Source: Halictus rubicundus (lineage: Eukaryota; Arthropoda; Insecta; Hymenoptera; Halictidae). From it: a DNA stretch of 64,000 nucleotides. A model generated the notes under the pieces. It saw only the letters and a program-made list of their open reading frames with translations, was not told the origin of the DNA and ran no database searches. The DNA lies in NCBI RefSeq assembly GCF_050948215.1, contig NC_135151.1, forward strand, positions 8,410,220-8,474,219, given 5' to 3'. The translations under genes were made by a program, and so were the position numbers. Positions 22,001-35,100 of the stretch are shown in pieces (the stretch's first letter is position 1; the number at the start of each line of letters is the position of its first letter).

Positions 22001-25000
22001 TAACTTCTTTTTTTTTTTTAACCGAAACAGTTACGTTTGTGAAATTAACGATTTCAACCGTCGCTGTTTCTGCTATTTCGGAAAAGTGTGATTGTTGTGT
22101 ACAGCGTATCATTTCAAAAGACAATTGTATTTTTCAAGTTTCTTGTATCCTCTCACAAAAACTGTCAGATTTACATTTTCACATTGAAGCAACCAGTCAA
22201 ATAAAATTTGCCTCTTGTTTTCCTGGCAGAAAATTACTATAGCTTCTTTATCACCCACGCTAGGTTGACTTCTGTAATATTATAAGCCTCTCGTTAAGTG
22301 ATCGATAACCTCGATATCGTTCGACGCGAAAAGAACAATGGGAAATTGCTTAGCTGGAACTGTGAAAAAATTCTGAGCACAACCTCTTGAGATGCTCGTT
22401 TTCGTTTTACGTCATTGCTGCGCAAACGCTAGATAAAACGATCGCCGCGAGGTGCTCGGCCCTAAAAGATGCTTTTGCAAACACTTCTTTATCGCCATGT
22501 CTCCTACAAAAGATGTTTAATATTCTTAGGCGTTAGAGGCGATGTACACGAAATAATAGAACGTGAAAGGAAACTAAGCTTCAATAATTTTTTGAAGAAA
22601 ATTATTTATTGTCGTTTCAGCTGGGTAAGTTTTAAGTATGGGGTTGGTTTCTCTAAGAGTGTTTCTAAATGGGGATAAATAGCAAAAAGGTCGTTTTTTT
22701 TATACCTGACCAACAGTCACAGTCCGAACTTCGAGTTCATTACACCATACCTTTTTAAGCTTGTGAAGCACATTGCGAATTGAGTGCACATTGTACAAAT
22801 TGTCTTGAAACGTTTCCATTTTAATTGTGCATTATGGATGCTGTTTGTGGGGGTAAGTTGCATAGTTTTTGGTGCCAAATGTTTATTGTTAACTGATAAC
22901 TATGTATGCAAAAGAGAGAGTAAAAGTGAAGGCATAAATTTTTAAGATGTAGAGTAAAAGTCGCAAGTCTCGCACGGTCAATCGTTAAAACTTGTTGGAG
23001 CTTCTACTACATAGTATTACCTTGCAATTCTAAAAAGAATTAGCTGCCCTTAGCTGCCTCTGTGGTCATAGCACTGTTTTCTGTAACGCAGAAAAATACT
23101 GGAATTTCTCGAGAAGGAACACTAGGCACTGCATAAAAAAAATAGTAGGATCTCGTCGACAGCATTCGTCGCTATGACTTTGACTGATAAAATGTAGGAC
23201 GAATGTATTTACACTTCTCGGCGACCGAGATCTCGACGGCGAGCATCGCTGTCCCTTTCTACGTTCGGCACGGATCAAAGAAAGTGACTCCTGGAGAATA
23301 AACGACATCAAGATCCGCGTTGCTGACGTATATCGCGAATTCACTGTACATACTTCTGTTGTAAGTTTAACACCAAGTAAGCCCTGTAACCTGTAAACTT
23401 AATCAAACTTCTTAAAGACTGCCACACATCGGAACCTTGTAACATGCAGATCTCAATCGAACTTTCCAACCGGGAGAATTAATTGAAACTTTGTGAAATT
23501 TATAAACTTGGACACTTGTGCGGAACTTTAGAACGCCTGTACTTCTTGAACTTCTGAACACTCTGTCTATGATATTCGTTGAAAACTTTTGATGAGTAAG
23601 CAGAGAGCGACATTGTCTTTGAATCCGTGACAATTTTCCGAGTATATAAGATCAGCACGTCGAACATTGATCAGGTACGCTACTGTACGAAATCAGGAAA
23701 ATAATTAGGGAAATTATTAGAAGTTCCTAATTCTTGTATACATGCACGTATCCATACATGTATAATTACGCGGCTAGAGTGTGGCTAAAAGTCCCGTTTT
23801 ACATATAATGTAATAAAACATAATCATCGTTTATTTTTGTTCGTCGACAGCTTGCACGATACAACAACTCGTTAACGTTTTAAATGTTAAAGATATAAGT
23901 TCGGTGTTAGGTGTTGCCCGACAATAGGGGAACTTCCCTTACTACAGTTATAAAGGTAAGACGACAATTACTGAAAATGAAATTTTCTTTATTGCATGTT
24001 TACTTTTTTCAGTCATAATATCCCTTTCGGTCGTAATATTTTATTCTCTCACCTCTTCACCTTCGAGCCGTGCACAAATCAGCTCGTGGAAAAAAGGGTC
24101 CCGTAAGCGATAAGTGAATTGCAGACTCCCGAACTGCTAATTGATGCCAATTGAACCGTGCACTGCTGTACGCCTCCACTTCCGAAAGTGAGAATGATCC
24201 GATACATTTAACAGTTTAACCCTCCGCAATTCAGAATCCTATGCCGGAGTCGTTTCTGACTCGCACTCTGAAGCTGAATCACTCTGTATAGTACAATATT
24301 CGAAACAATTCAAGAAGAGTTTTATCCTCCTTGGAATATAATGGAACCCTTAATAAAAGAAACGAATTTCTATCGACGTCGAGTTTTGTTACTAATTGGT
24401 CGACGAATTCTTACAAGAGAAATGCTTCGGTTGAAATCTTCGTATAACAATTATTACCATTTTCAACGCCTGGTATGGACCGTTCGAAATTATTCTTATG
24501 AAACAACCCATAGACGCGACACTCGCGGCCGAAGGGTCAACGAACCATTTGCGTTCCACCCTGTTTGTCCTCCCTTCGAACAAATCTAACTTTCTGTTTG
24601 TCGTGCGATTGCGATTCGCCCGCGAGGCCATCGAAACATTAATTGCTTCGGATCACGAGCCACTTCCGACTGTCTCCGTGACTAGATTTCCCTCAAGCGC
24701 TCTATCCTGTGAATTATGAAGGGCTACTTCTTTGTCAAGTGGTTTTCACGTTCCATTAGCTTAACGACGTGAATCCCTGTCGTTTCGTCGGCGAACACCA
24801 ATAAAAGTAATTGCCCCCTCGTCGATGCTTTCGTTTCTACGGTTTCTTTGTTGCACCGCACAGACTTGATGAATCGGAATTGAACTAATTGTTGGCGAAC
24901 ATTTCCCATTATAAAACTACAACAACAAGCACTCGTATAGTTCAGAAATTCTTTAGAACGATATCTGTTTGAAGAGAAATTTTTATTTAGCCATTCTTAG

Positions 25001-25336
25001 GATAAATGATAAAAGAAATTGTAAAAAATTGTTGCTTACATAAAAGCCTTTCCTAAAATATAATTCAATGTTTTATTGAAAATAATCACAACTGCTGATA
25101 TTATATGTATTTCGACGTATCTTCTTCAACGTGCACTCTTCATTTCAACTGCTGTAACTTCGAATTAAAACTCAACATACTTTTTTCGAAGTACCTTATC
25201 CATCGGGACATTCTAAATTATATTTCTTTCGCTAAAACTCTTCTAACTGTCCGAGCTGAAACGATTAAGGTTAACTCTCGTTGAGAGAGGGGTGGGGGGG
25301 GGGGGTCTATTAGGAACGTTAAAAAGAAAAGGTATA
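22001..25336. other. Intergenic DNA with one repeat copy at 23217-23350
   Basis: 23217-23350 matches the 21430-21560 unit (gcatcgctgtccctttctac; ends cgcgaattcactgta). Otherwise only short ORFs without recognised domains are present, including 24341-24589 (82 residues, Arg-rich). A G-run (12 or more G) lies near 25292-25306. Confidence 0.45.
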
Positions 25337-25767
25337 GCCTGATAAGATGGTCAAAAGTGCCTACAAACCGAATTGATTTTCCGTCACAACATTCGATAGG
25401 GCTCCCAAAGAAAACCCTCTGTGGCAAATTTCAAGTCGGCATCCCTACCACAAGGGTAGTTATAGTGTCAGTACGGTTTAATGAATTATGCTCTATTTCT
25501 TTTGTTCTACTCGACAAAAACTTACGAAAAAATTCATGAACATTCTACCTAATAGCACACACGACAGTGAATTTTTTCGTGATTTTTTGTTGAGCACAAC
25601 CGAAGAAATAGAGCATAATTCATTAAACGGTGCTTGTCCTATAACCAGCCTTGTGGTAGGGGTACCGACTTGATTTCGTCACAGAGGATTATCTTTGGGA
25701 TCCCTATCGAATTGTATAACCAAAAATCAATTTGGTTTGGGGGCACTTTTGACCATCTTATCCGGCT
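25337..25767. repeat. Near-perfect 431-base foldback element
   Basis: The left arm starts agcctgataagatggtcaaa and the complement of the right end is agccggataagatggtcaaa; TATA precedes and follows. The arms keep pairing inward for about 200 bases on each side, through attcgatagggctcccaaag, ccctaccacaagg and tttaatgaattatgctctat, to a short loop near 25548. A transcript would form one long hairpin. A terminal fragment of the same element is at 29441-29490. Confidence 0.85.
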
Positions 25768-27962
25768 ATAAATCTATTGTACATAAACTACCATAGAATA
25801 TTCCAGATTGATATAAGCTTAGCACAAAAGTGTAAATAAAACATCAAACGGTACAGAAGAATTTAAGGTTGCTGTCATATCATTTTCAACCTATATAAAT
25901 GATTAAGAGAAGAAACCAATTTCTGTTTAAGTTTCTATTGCTTGCAACCCTCTAGTACGCATACAGTAAGCTAGAAATTCTTTCTATGTATGTACATACA
26001 TACATGCAACGTAAGCAAATATTCTCTGAAAAAGATTGGACGTGCATTTCCCCAAGAATGTACCTCCAGCTTAACTGCAGTTTACTTGCACCCCCCCCCC
26101 CCATTGCGCTCTTCAGTTTCCCTATTGTTTTTCTTGCGTGCTTAAGTCCTGTTCATTTCGAGTATATCATTAAACGCATTTCGCAGGTGGAAGAAATTGT
26201 TCCTAATTACATAAGTATATTGAAATTGTGAAGCACTTGTTGAAACTTGTATGTACGATTTACCGTAATTACCTCAGAATTTGTTTCTACACATTACACG
26301 TCTGAAATATTCCCGGGCAAACGTTTACATCAATTGTTGGATTCACAACGCTGCGCTAACATGTACATATACATGCGTAACAATTCTTCCCTCGGCTCTT
26401 GCAATTATTTTCAACTTCTTAATCATACTTTTTAAGCATTTCCACAATGAAATGTGAATATAACTCGTATTTTTATAATCTTTTGTAATGATTGGCACCC
26501 AAAAAGACAAAAAAAATGTATGTAATTAAGCATAGTAAGCAAAGACATACTTGAGTGGTACCAACGTCGACTACGCATAGCGACGGCCCTGGCGAGTTGA
26601 GAAAAGGCTGCAATGGCCGTCTGGCGCGAACGCGTCGCGTACACGCTGTCAATTAATATTTTCTGAACCTTCTCGTATATTAAGGGAACCAAATACTTTT
26701 CGTGAATGGTTTCTTTACCAGAAATGTCTGTAGAATGCATTCCTGTATAGTAAATTCCTGCTAGATAAAGGATTTTTCACATAAATACAAAAATAGAGCG
26801 TACAAAGTACCCGCGTCGGCACATTTTCAAACTTTAACAACCGTTTATAACTATTAGGAAGTACATAAAAATATAATTGACTATATGAATATGTAGAGGA
26901 GAGTCCCCTGTATCTCTTGATTCAAATTTGAACTTTCTCGCGTGTTTAGTTTTTGCGTAACATGTAATTTTTTTATCAAAATCGTGCATTTTTACAAAAA
27001 CCAATATTTTTCGAAAACGTTGCGTGATGGAGCAATTCTGCTTTCAGATTTGGTTTTAGAAAGACAAAGTGTATAAGAATCACCCAACAGGTATTGCAAA
27101 ACTCGAAAAAAGTTTGATTTTGTTGGACAGTGTTATTATTTTGGGTCCATAAAATTGCTGGATATTCTCTAAACATTCTGAGTGAGAGTCGACAGCGTTT
27201 GTCCTAAAATTACAACTTACACGTAATAAAAAAAAAGGACACAGGGAAAAAGGACACGAGATGTCATTTATTTTACCTGAACCATTGTTGGGATGTAGTG
27301 CACTCTGAGTGTACAGAAAAGGTAAATATCATCCATAGTACAAAGGACATTGGTTTTTCCAAGCCTGCCGGTGAATAGCAGTCGATCAGTCGTGCATTTA
27401 AAATTAGTTACCTGAATCGCCGAACAAAATTTCAAAGAGGAAGCATCAAAGTAATACTTTCTAACAATTATGTAAAAAAAAAACTATTATATTCACTTTT
27501 TCACCAGGTCAGATCGTTTCAGCCATGAGAAATAATATAGACATTGTTAAAATTGAGTCAATTCATGCGAAATCAGACACTTTTCTGACTGGTGACCTAA
27601 CTGGCTAGGCCTTTTTCTATTGGTCCTAAATCAGGACTATTTACAAGCCATTTCATTGTTTTAATCCTATTGTCCTTCAAATAACCTTGCTCTTTTCTGT
27701 TGCGATAAACTGCATTATCACTTTTGAAATAAGTGTTTTACAACCGCGGGCAAATTTTCGAAATATGCATACATTTTAGAATTGACATTTCTATATCATA
27801 TACACAGTCTTCTTACAACTTGAGCTGTCGCGTAGGTCCAGATCCTGTAAGAATTGGGATATTTATGTAGGAACAGGATTTTTGTGTATAAAGTACCTGC
27901 CCTTTATTAGAATAGCGCGGCGGAGGTTACAATGGTAATATCGCGAAAAGTACAATAAGCGG
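25768..27962. other. Intergenic DNA, nothing recognised
   Basis: AT-rich sequence with a C-run near 26090 and short unsupported ORFs. No inverted-repeat element was found. Confidence 0.4.
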
Positions 27963-28052
27963 GTCCGTAATCGTAATCCTTAATCGTAAACCGTTAATCG
28001 CGTCCGTAATCGTAATCCTTAATCGTGAGCCGTTAATCGTGTTGTTAATCGT
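27963..28052. repeat. Two 39-base tandem units plus a partial third
   Basis: The units at 27963 and 28002 both read gtccgtaatcgtaatcctta and then tcgt-a-ccgttaatcg. A partial repeat (ttgttaatcgtg) follows. They lie in a local GC-rich island (27.9-28.3 kb). Confidence 0.8.
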
Positions 28053-29154
28053 GTTTCCGTAAAACTGTGCGTGTCGTCGCGTTTCGCAAAAAGATGCTCC
28101 GCGTCCTCCGCGGCCTGCCTTTATTACCGTACACACAGGTGCGATCGAACGCACCTACATGGGTTTTTCCCCGTGGCATATGTTTACAGGCCAGTTCATT
28201 CCCTCGGTCCCCGGCCGTTTACAATATGTCAAAAACGCGCGACATTAGGTGTTCGGGCGCGCGGCGTTTGTTGCGGAGTGAGGGCAACGACTCGGCCGGT
28301 TGGTGGCCTTCGCGGTGTAGTCATTCCCACATTTATAAAACGTCAACATTGGACAATGGTTGATTAGAAAAAAGGGATTTTTAGTGATGAAACTGATACT
28401 TATTGTTAGTTTTATTGGTGATTGAAAAAGATAGCGCGAGGAAAAGAACAAAATCCGACATATTCGAAATGATGCTAAGGAAAAAAAGAAAGGGAATAGT
28501 TATTTCTCTTCCTTTCCGTTATATTTCTCAATTCTCTCTTCGTTTTTCTTTCTTCTCGTGTATATACAAGATATTATGTACTTCTTTGGAATAGTACGTT
28601 ATATCTAGAGAAATAAAAACGTAGAATATAAGTAGTTTTGAACGTTTTATTTCATAGAAAATGAGTTATACTATATGCAGATTAATAGAAATAGAAAATA
28701 AAAAAGGCACAGAATCCTAATTCCAGGATTAATTTAATTAAATCCTAAGAATAAAAATTAACATTCCCCTTCAGATTCCACGCGTGTGTCGTAAATTCAA
28801 ATCGCGTATCTCGGGAGAAACAAGTTTTTGTGTTTGAATACATACTAGTAGACTTAACAATCATCGATGACTAATCAACACACGCGTACCTTTCGCGCGT
28901 TACTCATCACCAGCTCGCAAACAACGCGAGCTGCGTGATGCGAATGCAACTCGAGAAACTATAATATTGTACTGTAACAACTTAAAAAAGCTACATTCTT
29001 GTACTCGTTGCGTGTAGCCCCGTTGCGTGAATCATTCCATTGAAGAATATTATACATACTATCTATTACACGATTGGACGAATTCCATAATCGTCACGTC
29101 GCGTCGGTGGGAACTGATAGTGAAGTGAACAGGCTGTTTCGTTATGTTGAGCAG
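28053..29154. other. GC-rich island, then AT-rich DNA before dystrobrevin
   Basis: 28.05-28.35 kb is CpG-rich with two overlapping 98-codon ORFs in different frames that show no domain. 28.9-29.1 kb may include 5' leader of dystrobrevin. There is an in-frame stop (29148-29150) shortly before its ATG. Confidence 0.35.
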
Positions 29155-29159
29155 GTAAA

Positions 29160-32100
29160 ATGGCGGAAGATGGTGCCGGAGGATCAGGAAATGGGAGCAC
29201 GGGAGAGGCAAGCCGGTTGCAGCTTTTGCAAGAAATGCGACAGCAAAATTTTGACAGCATTCGATTTGCGTCGTATCGCACTGCTTGCAAATTGAGATTC
29301 ATTCAGAAGAAGGTTCACTGTAAGTATGAACATTTTATTTATAAGGCGACACAGATCAAAGCATTCAAATCGTTTCGGATAATTTTTCTCAAAATCTACC
29401 TTGTTTCGAATTTCGATTGAAATTCATTGGCAAAGGATGTAGCCGGATAAGGAGGTCAAAAGTGCCCCCAAACCAAATTGAATTTGCAATAGGCCATTAG
29501 GTAAAGGTTACCTTGTGGTTACTCTACTTGTGCATACTGCTCGACGGAGCACACGTCGAACGGTTTCCGGATGAATTTTTTTATTACTGCATATTGTATT
29601 CTTGGATTTCTACTGCATTTTCAGACGCAGTAATAGAGTTTTTTTAACAATTCCAACTAATTTAGTTTCTTCTCTCGTCAACAGTTTCTTTGGTCAGGCA
29701 CCCCACTTTACGTTTTGCAATATTCCCACTTCTACAAATTTCTTTATAATACTTTGCACAGTTGAACGATTTCTTTTTACAATTGCTGCGATATGTGAAT
29801 ACGATTTATCCTCTTTAAATAAAATTACAATAATATTTCTTCCTTCTAATGTAGCTGTGTTGCCTTTTCGGCACATTTTTTATTATTGGCGATAACTGGA
29901 GATTAATGTATTACTATGTCGCTTAATTTCAATTGAACTGTCTTAAGGATTGACTGTTACTGTTATTTTGCAGTAATACTTGAGTCACTTTCATAACTAC
30001 CGTGGTTACCAACAAAACAAGTGCTGTACGAATACTTCTGTCCTAACGAAATACAAATACATTATACAATTTTTCAATTGTTATGAGTTACAGCGGATTG
30101 TAGTTGAGTTTTGCTATTAATGTTATTGTACAATGTACAATCAAATATATGTTAATGTAATCGATAATATAGAGAATACAGTTCTTTTTATTTGTACATT
30201 ACCAGTATACGAATACTTTTGAAAATTATTACCGTGTTGCTGATACGTGTTATAGCGAGCATCTGCAACAATTATCGAGACAATTATCGAGTAATAGCTA
30301 TATATGTATATATAAACCGTCCAAGCTATTTTTCATACGAAGAAAAACTGTGGACTCAACATTTTTATATCAAGTATAGAAAGGAAAATATTTATATTAT
30401 AAATTTAAATATTTATATTATTAATTAATTTGATTTATACGCGGCATTGGACCCAGTAAGTAAAAGTGCCATGCCGCTTATACGGCGGCATTGATTCGTT
30501 AAGGGTTAAGTTCTACAAACAACAAGAACCTTTAAAAGCGTTCGAAAACATTGTAATTTTAAGCAACATGTTTGTATGCATTAATATAAAAATGTACTGT
30601 AGCATACAAATACTGAGCAATACGTTTATATATGTAAAGGGTGTCAGAAAATGATACGACATGAGCATTATAACATTATTTTGTGACACCCTGTACATGG
30701 ATTTATGAATACTCTTGCTGTTTACAGTAATTCTTTTTTTATTCACGATGATGATTGTACAACCATTTTTTGCGCAGTACATAATGTCGACATCTGGAAC
30801 GTAATCGAGGCGTTCCGAGAAAACGGTTTGAACACATTGGAACCATCAAGCACGCTGGGTGTATCGAGACTCGAAACGTTGTTATCTTCGTTGTTTCACG
30901 CCCTGAATAAACGAGTGCCTGTTTCGCAGCAAGCCAAAGTCGATGCCACTACGGCCTTGTTGATGAATTGGCTACTCGCTGCTTACACTACAGGGTGAGA
31001 ACAACAGCCAAATCATAAAAACTCATTAAAGTGGCCAATAATTTGCCGAACAAATCACACAAACTGCTTTACCTACCGCAAGCCTGTCTATCGGGTTTTT
31101 AATGCCTGTAGTATATAAGTACTACATACATTCAAAATCTTACTACTTACCAGTTCTCTTCTAAATAACATTGCCAACAGAAGTAATTCAAACCGGTTAT
31201 TATCTAAATCTTGTTGATGAAAATCAATATCTTTGATCGTTGATCTTTGAAGGCGTTCGAATACTTTCGTGAGCCTGTGTATATGTGTTTTACATGGCAG
31301 TAAACGTTCAACACAAAAAAATTGTTTCACAAGTCTGTTCACTTACTGCTGCAGACGATACACATATACAGTCCGTTTAAACAATTTTTTGACCGTGTTA
31401 TACGGGAGTCTATAGTATAATTTAATATTGGAAAATGTTATTGATAAAATCGTATCAGGTAAAGCTTTCATAAGGATTGATTATAATTAACTGACGGTGA
31501 GAATACTTTTCTGTAAGAATAGGTGTCAATTGAATGAAGAAGGTTATACATTCTTTCCGCGTATAATACTAGTTTCCTCGAGGCTTTCGTGAACCGATTT
31601 CTTGTGCTTAATACTGTTTGAGGCTTCCGGGTGCAAGCTGTATCCCTTTAGTGCAGATAGCTGACGCTCGCCAGCGTTGCAGTTACCATTGTCAGTTGTC
31701 GGTGGACGCATCGATGCACCAATTTCTGCATATTTATCGTGCCACAGATAATTCACTAGAGATCGATAGTTACAGTTTGTGATCTGCCCAAAACATTAAG
31801 AAATATAAAAGAAGAAAAATAATACTTCTATTTATTTCAGCTAAAAGTCTCTGCAAGCGTAGCAAACTGATATAAAATTAATAAGTGTGTCACATGGTTG
31901 AAAACTAAATCAACTAATTAACAAATTAGTTTAACTAAATTAAAAATAATATTGTAATTGTAACTTTGTACCTATAACATCAGAAGGTGCATACAAAAAT
32001 AAACATTGCAACGTGATCAAATAATTAAGATCATTCTCTTTATTTGAAATGTATGGTATCCAATTCTCGAGTGGTACAACAAGTTTAATTACCTTTTGAA

Positions 32101-35100
32101 AGCTGACGTCGGGTCTGATGAAAAAATTGACTGCACCTTACATTTAGATTTCTCTGTTCCATGAAACCATTCATGAAACTTTACAATCGTTCGGGAACTT
32201 ATTGGTCGTGAGAAACCAGCTGATTGTGTATCGGAAATAAATAGTTTCTACCGTTTCACAGGGAAAACAATAAAATATCCGTATTCTCGGTAAAAGTTGC
32301 TCTAGCTACACTATGCGCTGGGAAACTAATGGACAAGTTTCGATGTAAGTTATGTAACTTCGCGTGTAGCAAATTTTCTGCGATCTCAAAACTATATTAT
32401 TAATTTAGACCATATGTCGTGCAGATATATATTCACAAATATCGGACAGTAACGGTCACATGATCCACTGGAGGTTTGTCGAGTATTTGAAGGAAGTTTT
32501 GGCGTTAACGGCTGCGGTTTACGAGACACCATCTTTCGGATACACCGAGGGTCTTTCAAATGCAATATTTCCTCAAGTAAGTATTTTATCGTAGATAGTA
32601 TTTGCATACTGTATACGCGACAAGAAATCAGCAAATTATCGGACTCATTATTGTCTCTTTATAATTAACCACATTTTCAACTTCTAGTTCTCCCCAAATT
32701 ACACATCAGAAATGGTAAAATGGAATTATGGAAGACAAGTATTGTTCTTTTCTTAAAAACAATTTTTTTCTTTTTTTTTTGTGTAAAAATGATCGAAACA
32801 TGTTTTCCACGGTTCTGAGTATTTTCGAATTTCTTTAAGAATTCGTATACTTACTTCTACCATAAATGTTACATCCGAAACATTAATCGCGTGTTACACA
32901 AGTAATTATAATCGTAACTATATCGTATTTGGTGTCATTTTAATCAGAAAAGCGAGACGAATACTAAAAATTCCATTGACGAAAAACCAGAAATAAGGAA
33001 TTTTGATTTTTTAATTTAACCCATTTGCATCATTAGCGTATATATACGCTCAATTTTCCTGGTCACTATCATCGGAGCCGTATGCATACGCTCAACTTTG
33101 TTGGTCACTATCATTATTCGTTAGCTAAAAAATAGAAATGGAGGGTGCTGTTGGAGATGAAAGTGGTAATTCTAAGTTTTTCTTATAATGCTGAAATTTG
33201 AAGTTCTTTTACTTGTAGTCATTTTTGTACTTAAATATAATTTAAAAAAAGTTTGGTGATAAAGATCTTCTTTTCATATTTCCTTATGATGCAAACGGGT
33301 TAAAAGGCTGAACAGGCTCGAGTCCTTTGTAATATTTGCCCAACGCCTGAACCTCAGTCATGTTTCTCTTTCAATTGCTATCCTTCTCTACGTTCGGCAC
33401 ACTACAAACAATATAGGATCTCTACTAGAACTGTCGCTCGTCAGACCGACCCGTGTTACAATATATTTGAAACATACATACATATATGAGTATACAGGGT
33501 GTCACAGAAAGAATGTTTAAAGTAAATCGACCAACCACACATTTCTCCACTTATATGCTCGCCACTATACTTAGTATGCTATGTTTCATATTAAATGTGC
33601 ACGCAAATAAAAGCTGCAATACCAGATTCATAATCTTGATTACGCACGTTCTGTCCGAGATTGTGCGAATAAACGCTGGAAATTATTAACATTATTACAT
33701 TGTGTTTTAGAATTTAAAAATCACGGTCAACGATTTTTTGGATACGCTGATGTCCGACCCTGGACCAAACTTATTAATCTGGCTTCCACTATACCATAGA
33801 ATGGCTGCCGTCGAAACTGGTGAGTTCCTACGATTTCTAATTTCTTTGTTGGTAAGACTTTCGAATTGCTCCCTCGAGCTTTTGGCACCTGCTAAAACTT
33901 TCTTACTAGACGATTGAATTCTGCCTATAAGTGCGCGCCTATGACACAGCCAGCTGCATCTGTTACAAAGAAACAACTGGCTTTGCCTTTTTTCCCCTGC
34001 ACCCCTTCTCCAGAAAACTTAAATCAAACTAAGCCAGAATTCGTTTAAGAACCCTTCCGACGCTGTCAGCTATGCTTCTGTGTGTGTCATAGACGTACAC
34101 TTATGTCCTCGTAAGAAAGTTTTCTGCGGATATCTCAAGAACTTGTAATTTCCGTAAAAAAATAACGGAAGTAATATTCATATTCAGCCCGTCGAAACGA
34201 ATAGAATGATGTATAATAGGTACCAACAGCTTTCTGGGGACAATTGTTACATTTGGAAAAAATGCTTTAGCAAAAGTGTTTTAATTGAATACTTTCGCAC
34301 ATGTAACGTCGCATAATTCTCGTTTTTCGTAGAAAGAATAAATTGAAAACTTCAACAAATTAATTGGTTAATCACTTTCCACTGGTAATTCTACTGTAAA
34401 ACCTATTAATGTTATTACAAATGACAAACTTTTAAATGTTAAAAGGGCTCTTAGTATTTTCATGATATAATAAATAATATTTATTTTACAGTTTCAGGGA
34501 AAGTGTTGACTTACATGGACTAAGGTCATAAGAAATTTTTCGATATTTTATGCAGTACATGTATCTTGAAAATTATTCATACCGTTTGCGGTCCGCAACG
34601 TTCCCGGACTTTCATCCTAAAATTCACAACAACATCGCTTATTTCGAGTAATGTTTAAAGATTCCTGTTGACTCTCGCCTTCAAGGAGCCCCCCCCCCCT
34701 CCCTTGAGTCATATAATTAAGCCGAAGCAGATGTCCTCGGGACTAGGACCCTGGAAGGCCGTTTTACGACATCCTCACAGGTGACAAACATGTGTGCCTC
34801 CAGAGCCCTAGTCTTCGACCATCGTAAACCCCACCAAACAATAGAGCATAAGGGTCGAGGTCGAGTTATACTCATCAGTACAGTGTCGAATCAGGGACCG
34901 GGACACAATTCGGTTAACCTGTTTTTGTATCTAGCATCTATACACGCGTGTATAAAGGATTTGCTATTGCACAAACCGTTGTTTCCATTCTTTTGTTTAC
35001 TATAATTTTCTTATCTCATTATACTTCTCTTATAATACGAGGAATGTTTCTGAAAACACGATTATTTAATATTGAATTTCAAAGATTAAAATTAATATTC

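Noticed and set aside
25290..26100. G-run near 25292 and C-run near 26090, considered as paired regulatory tracts
   Set aside because: Both are plain homopolymer runs with no shared flanks; similar C-runs occur near 816 and 34688.
28067..28367. Two overlapping 98-codon ORFs in different frames
   Set aside because: GC-rich DNA gives long open frames by chance; neither shows a domain, and they overlap each other on the same strand.
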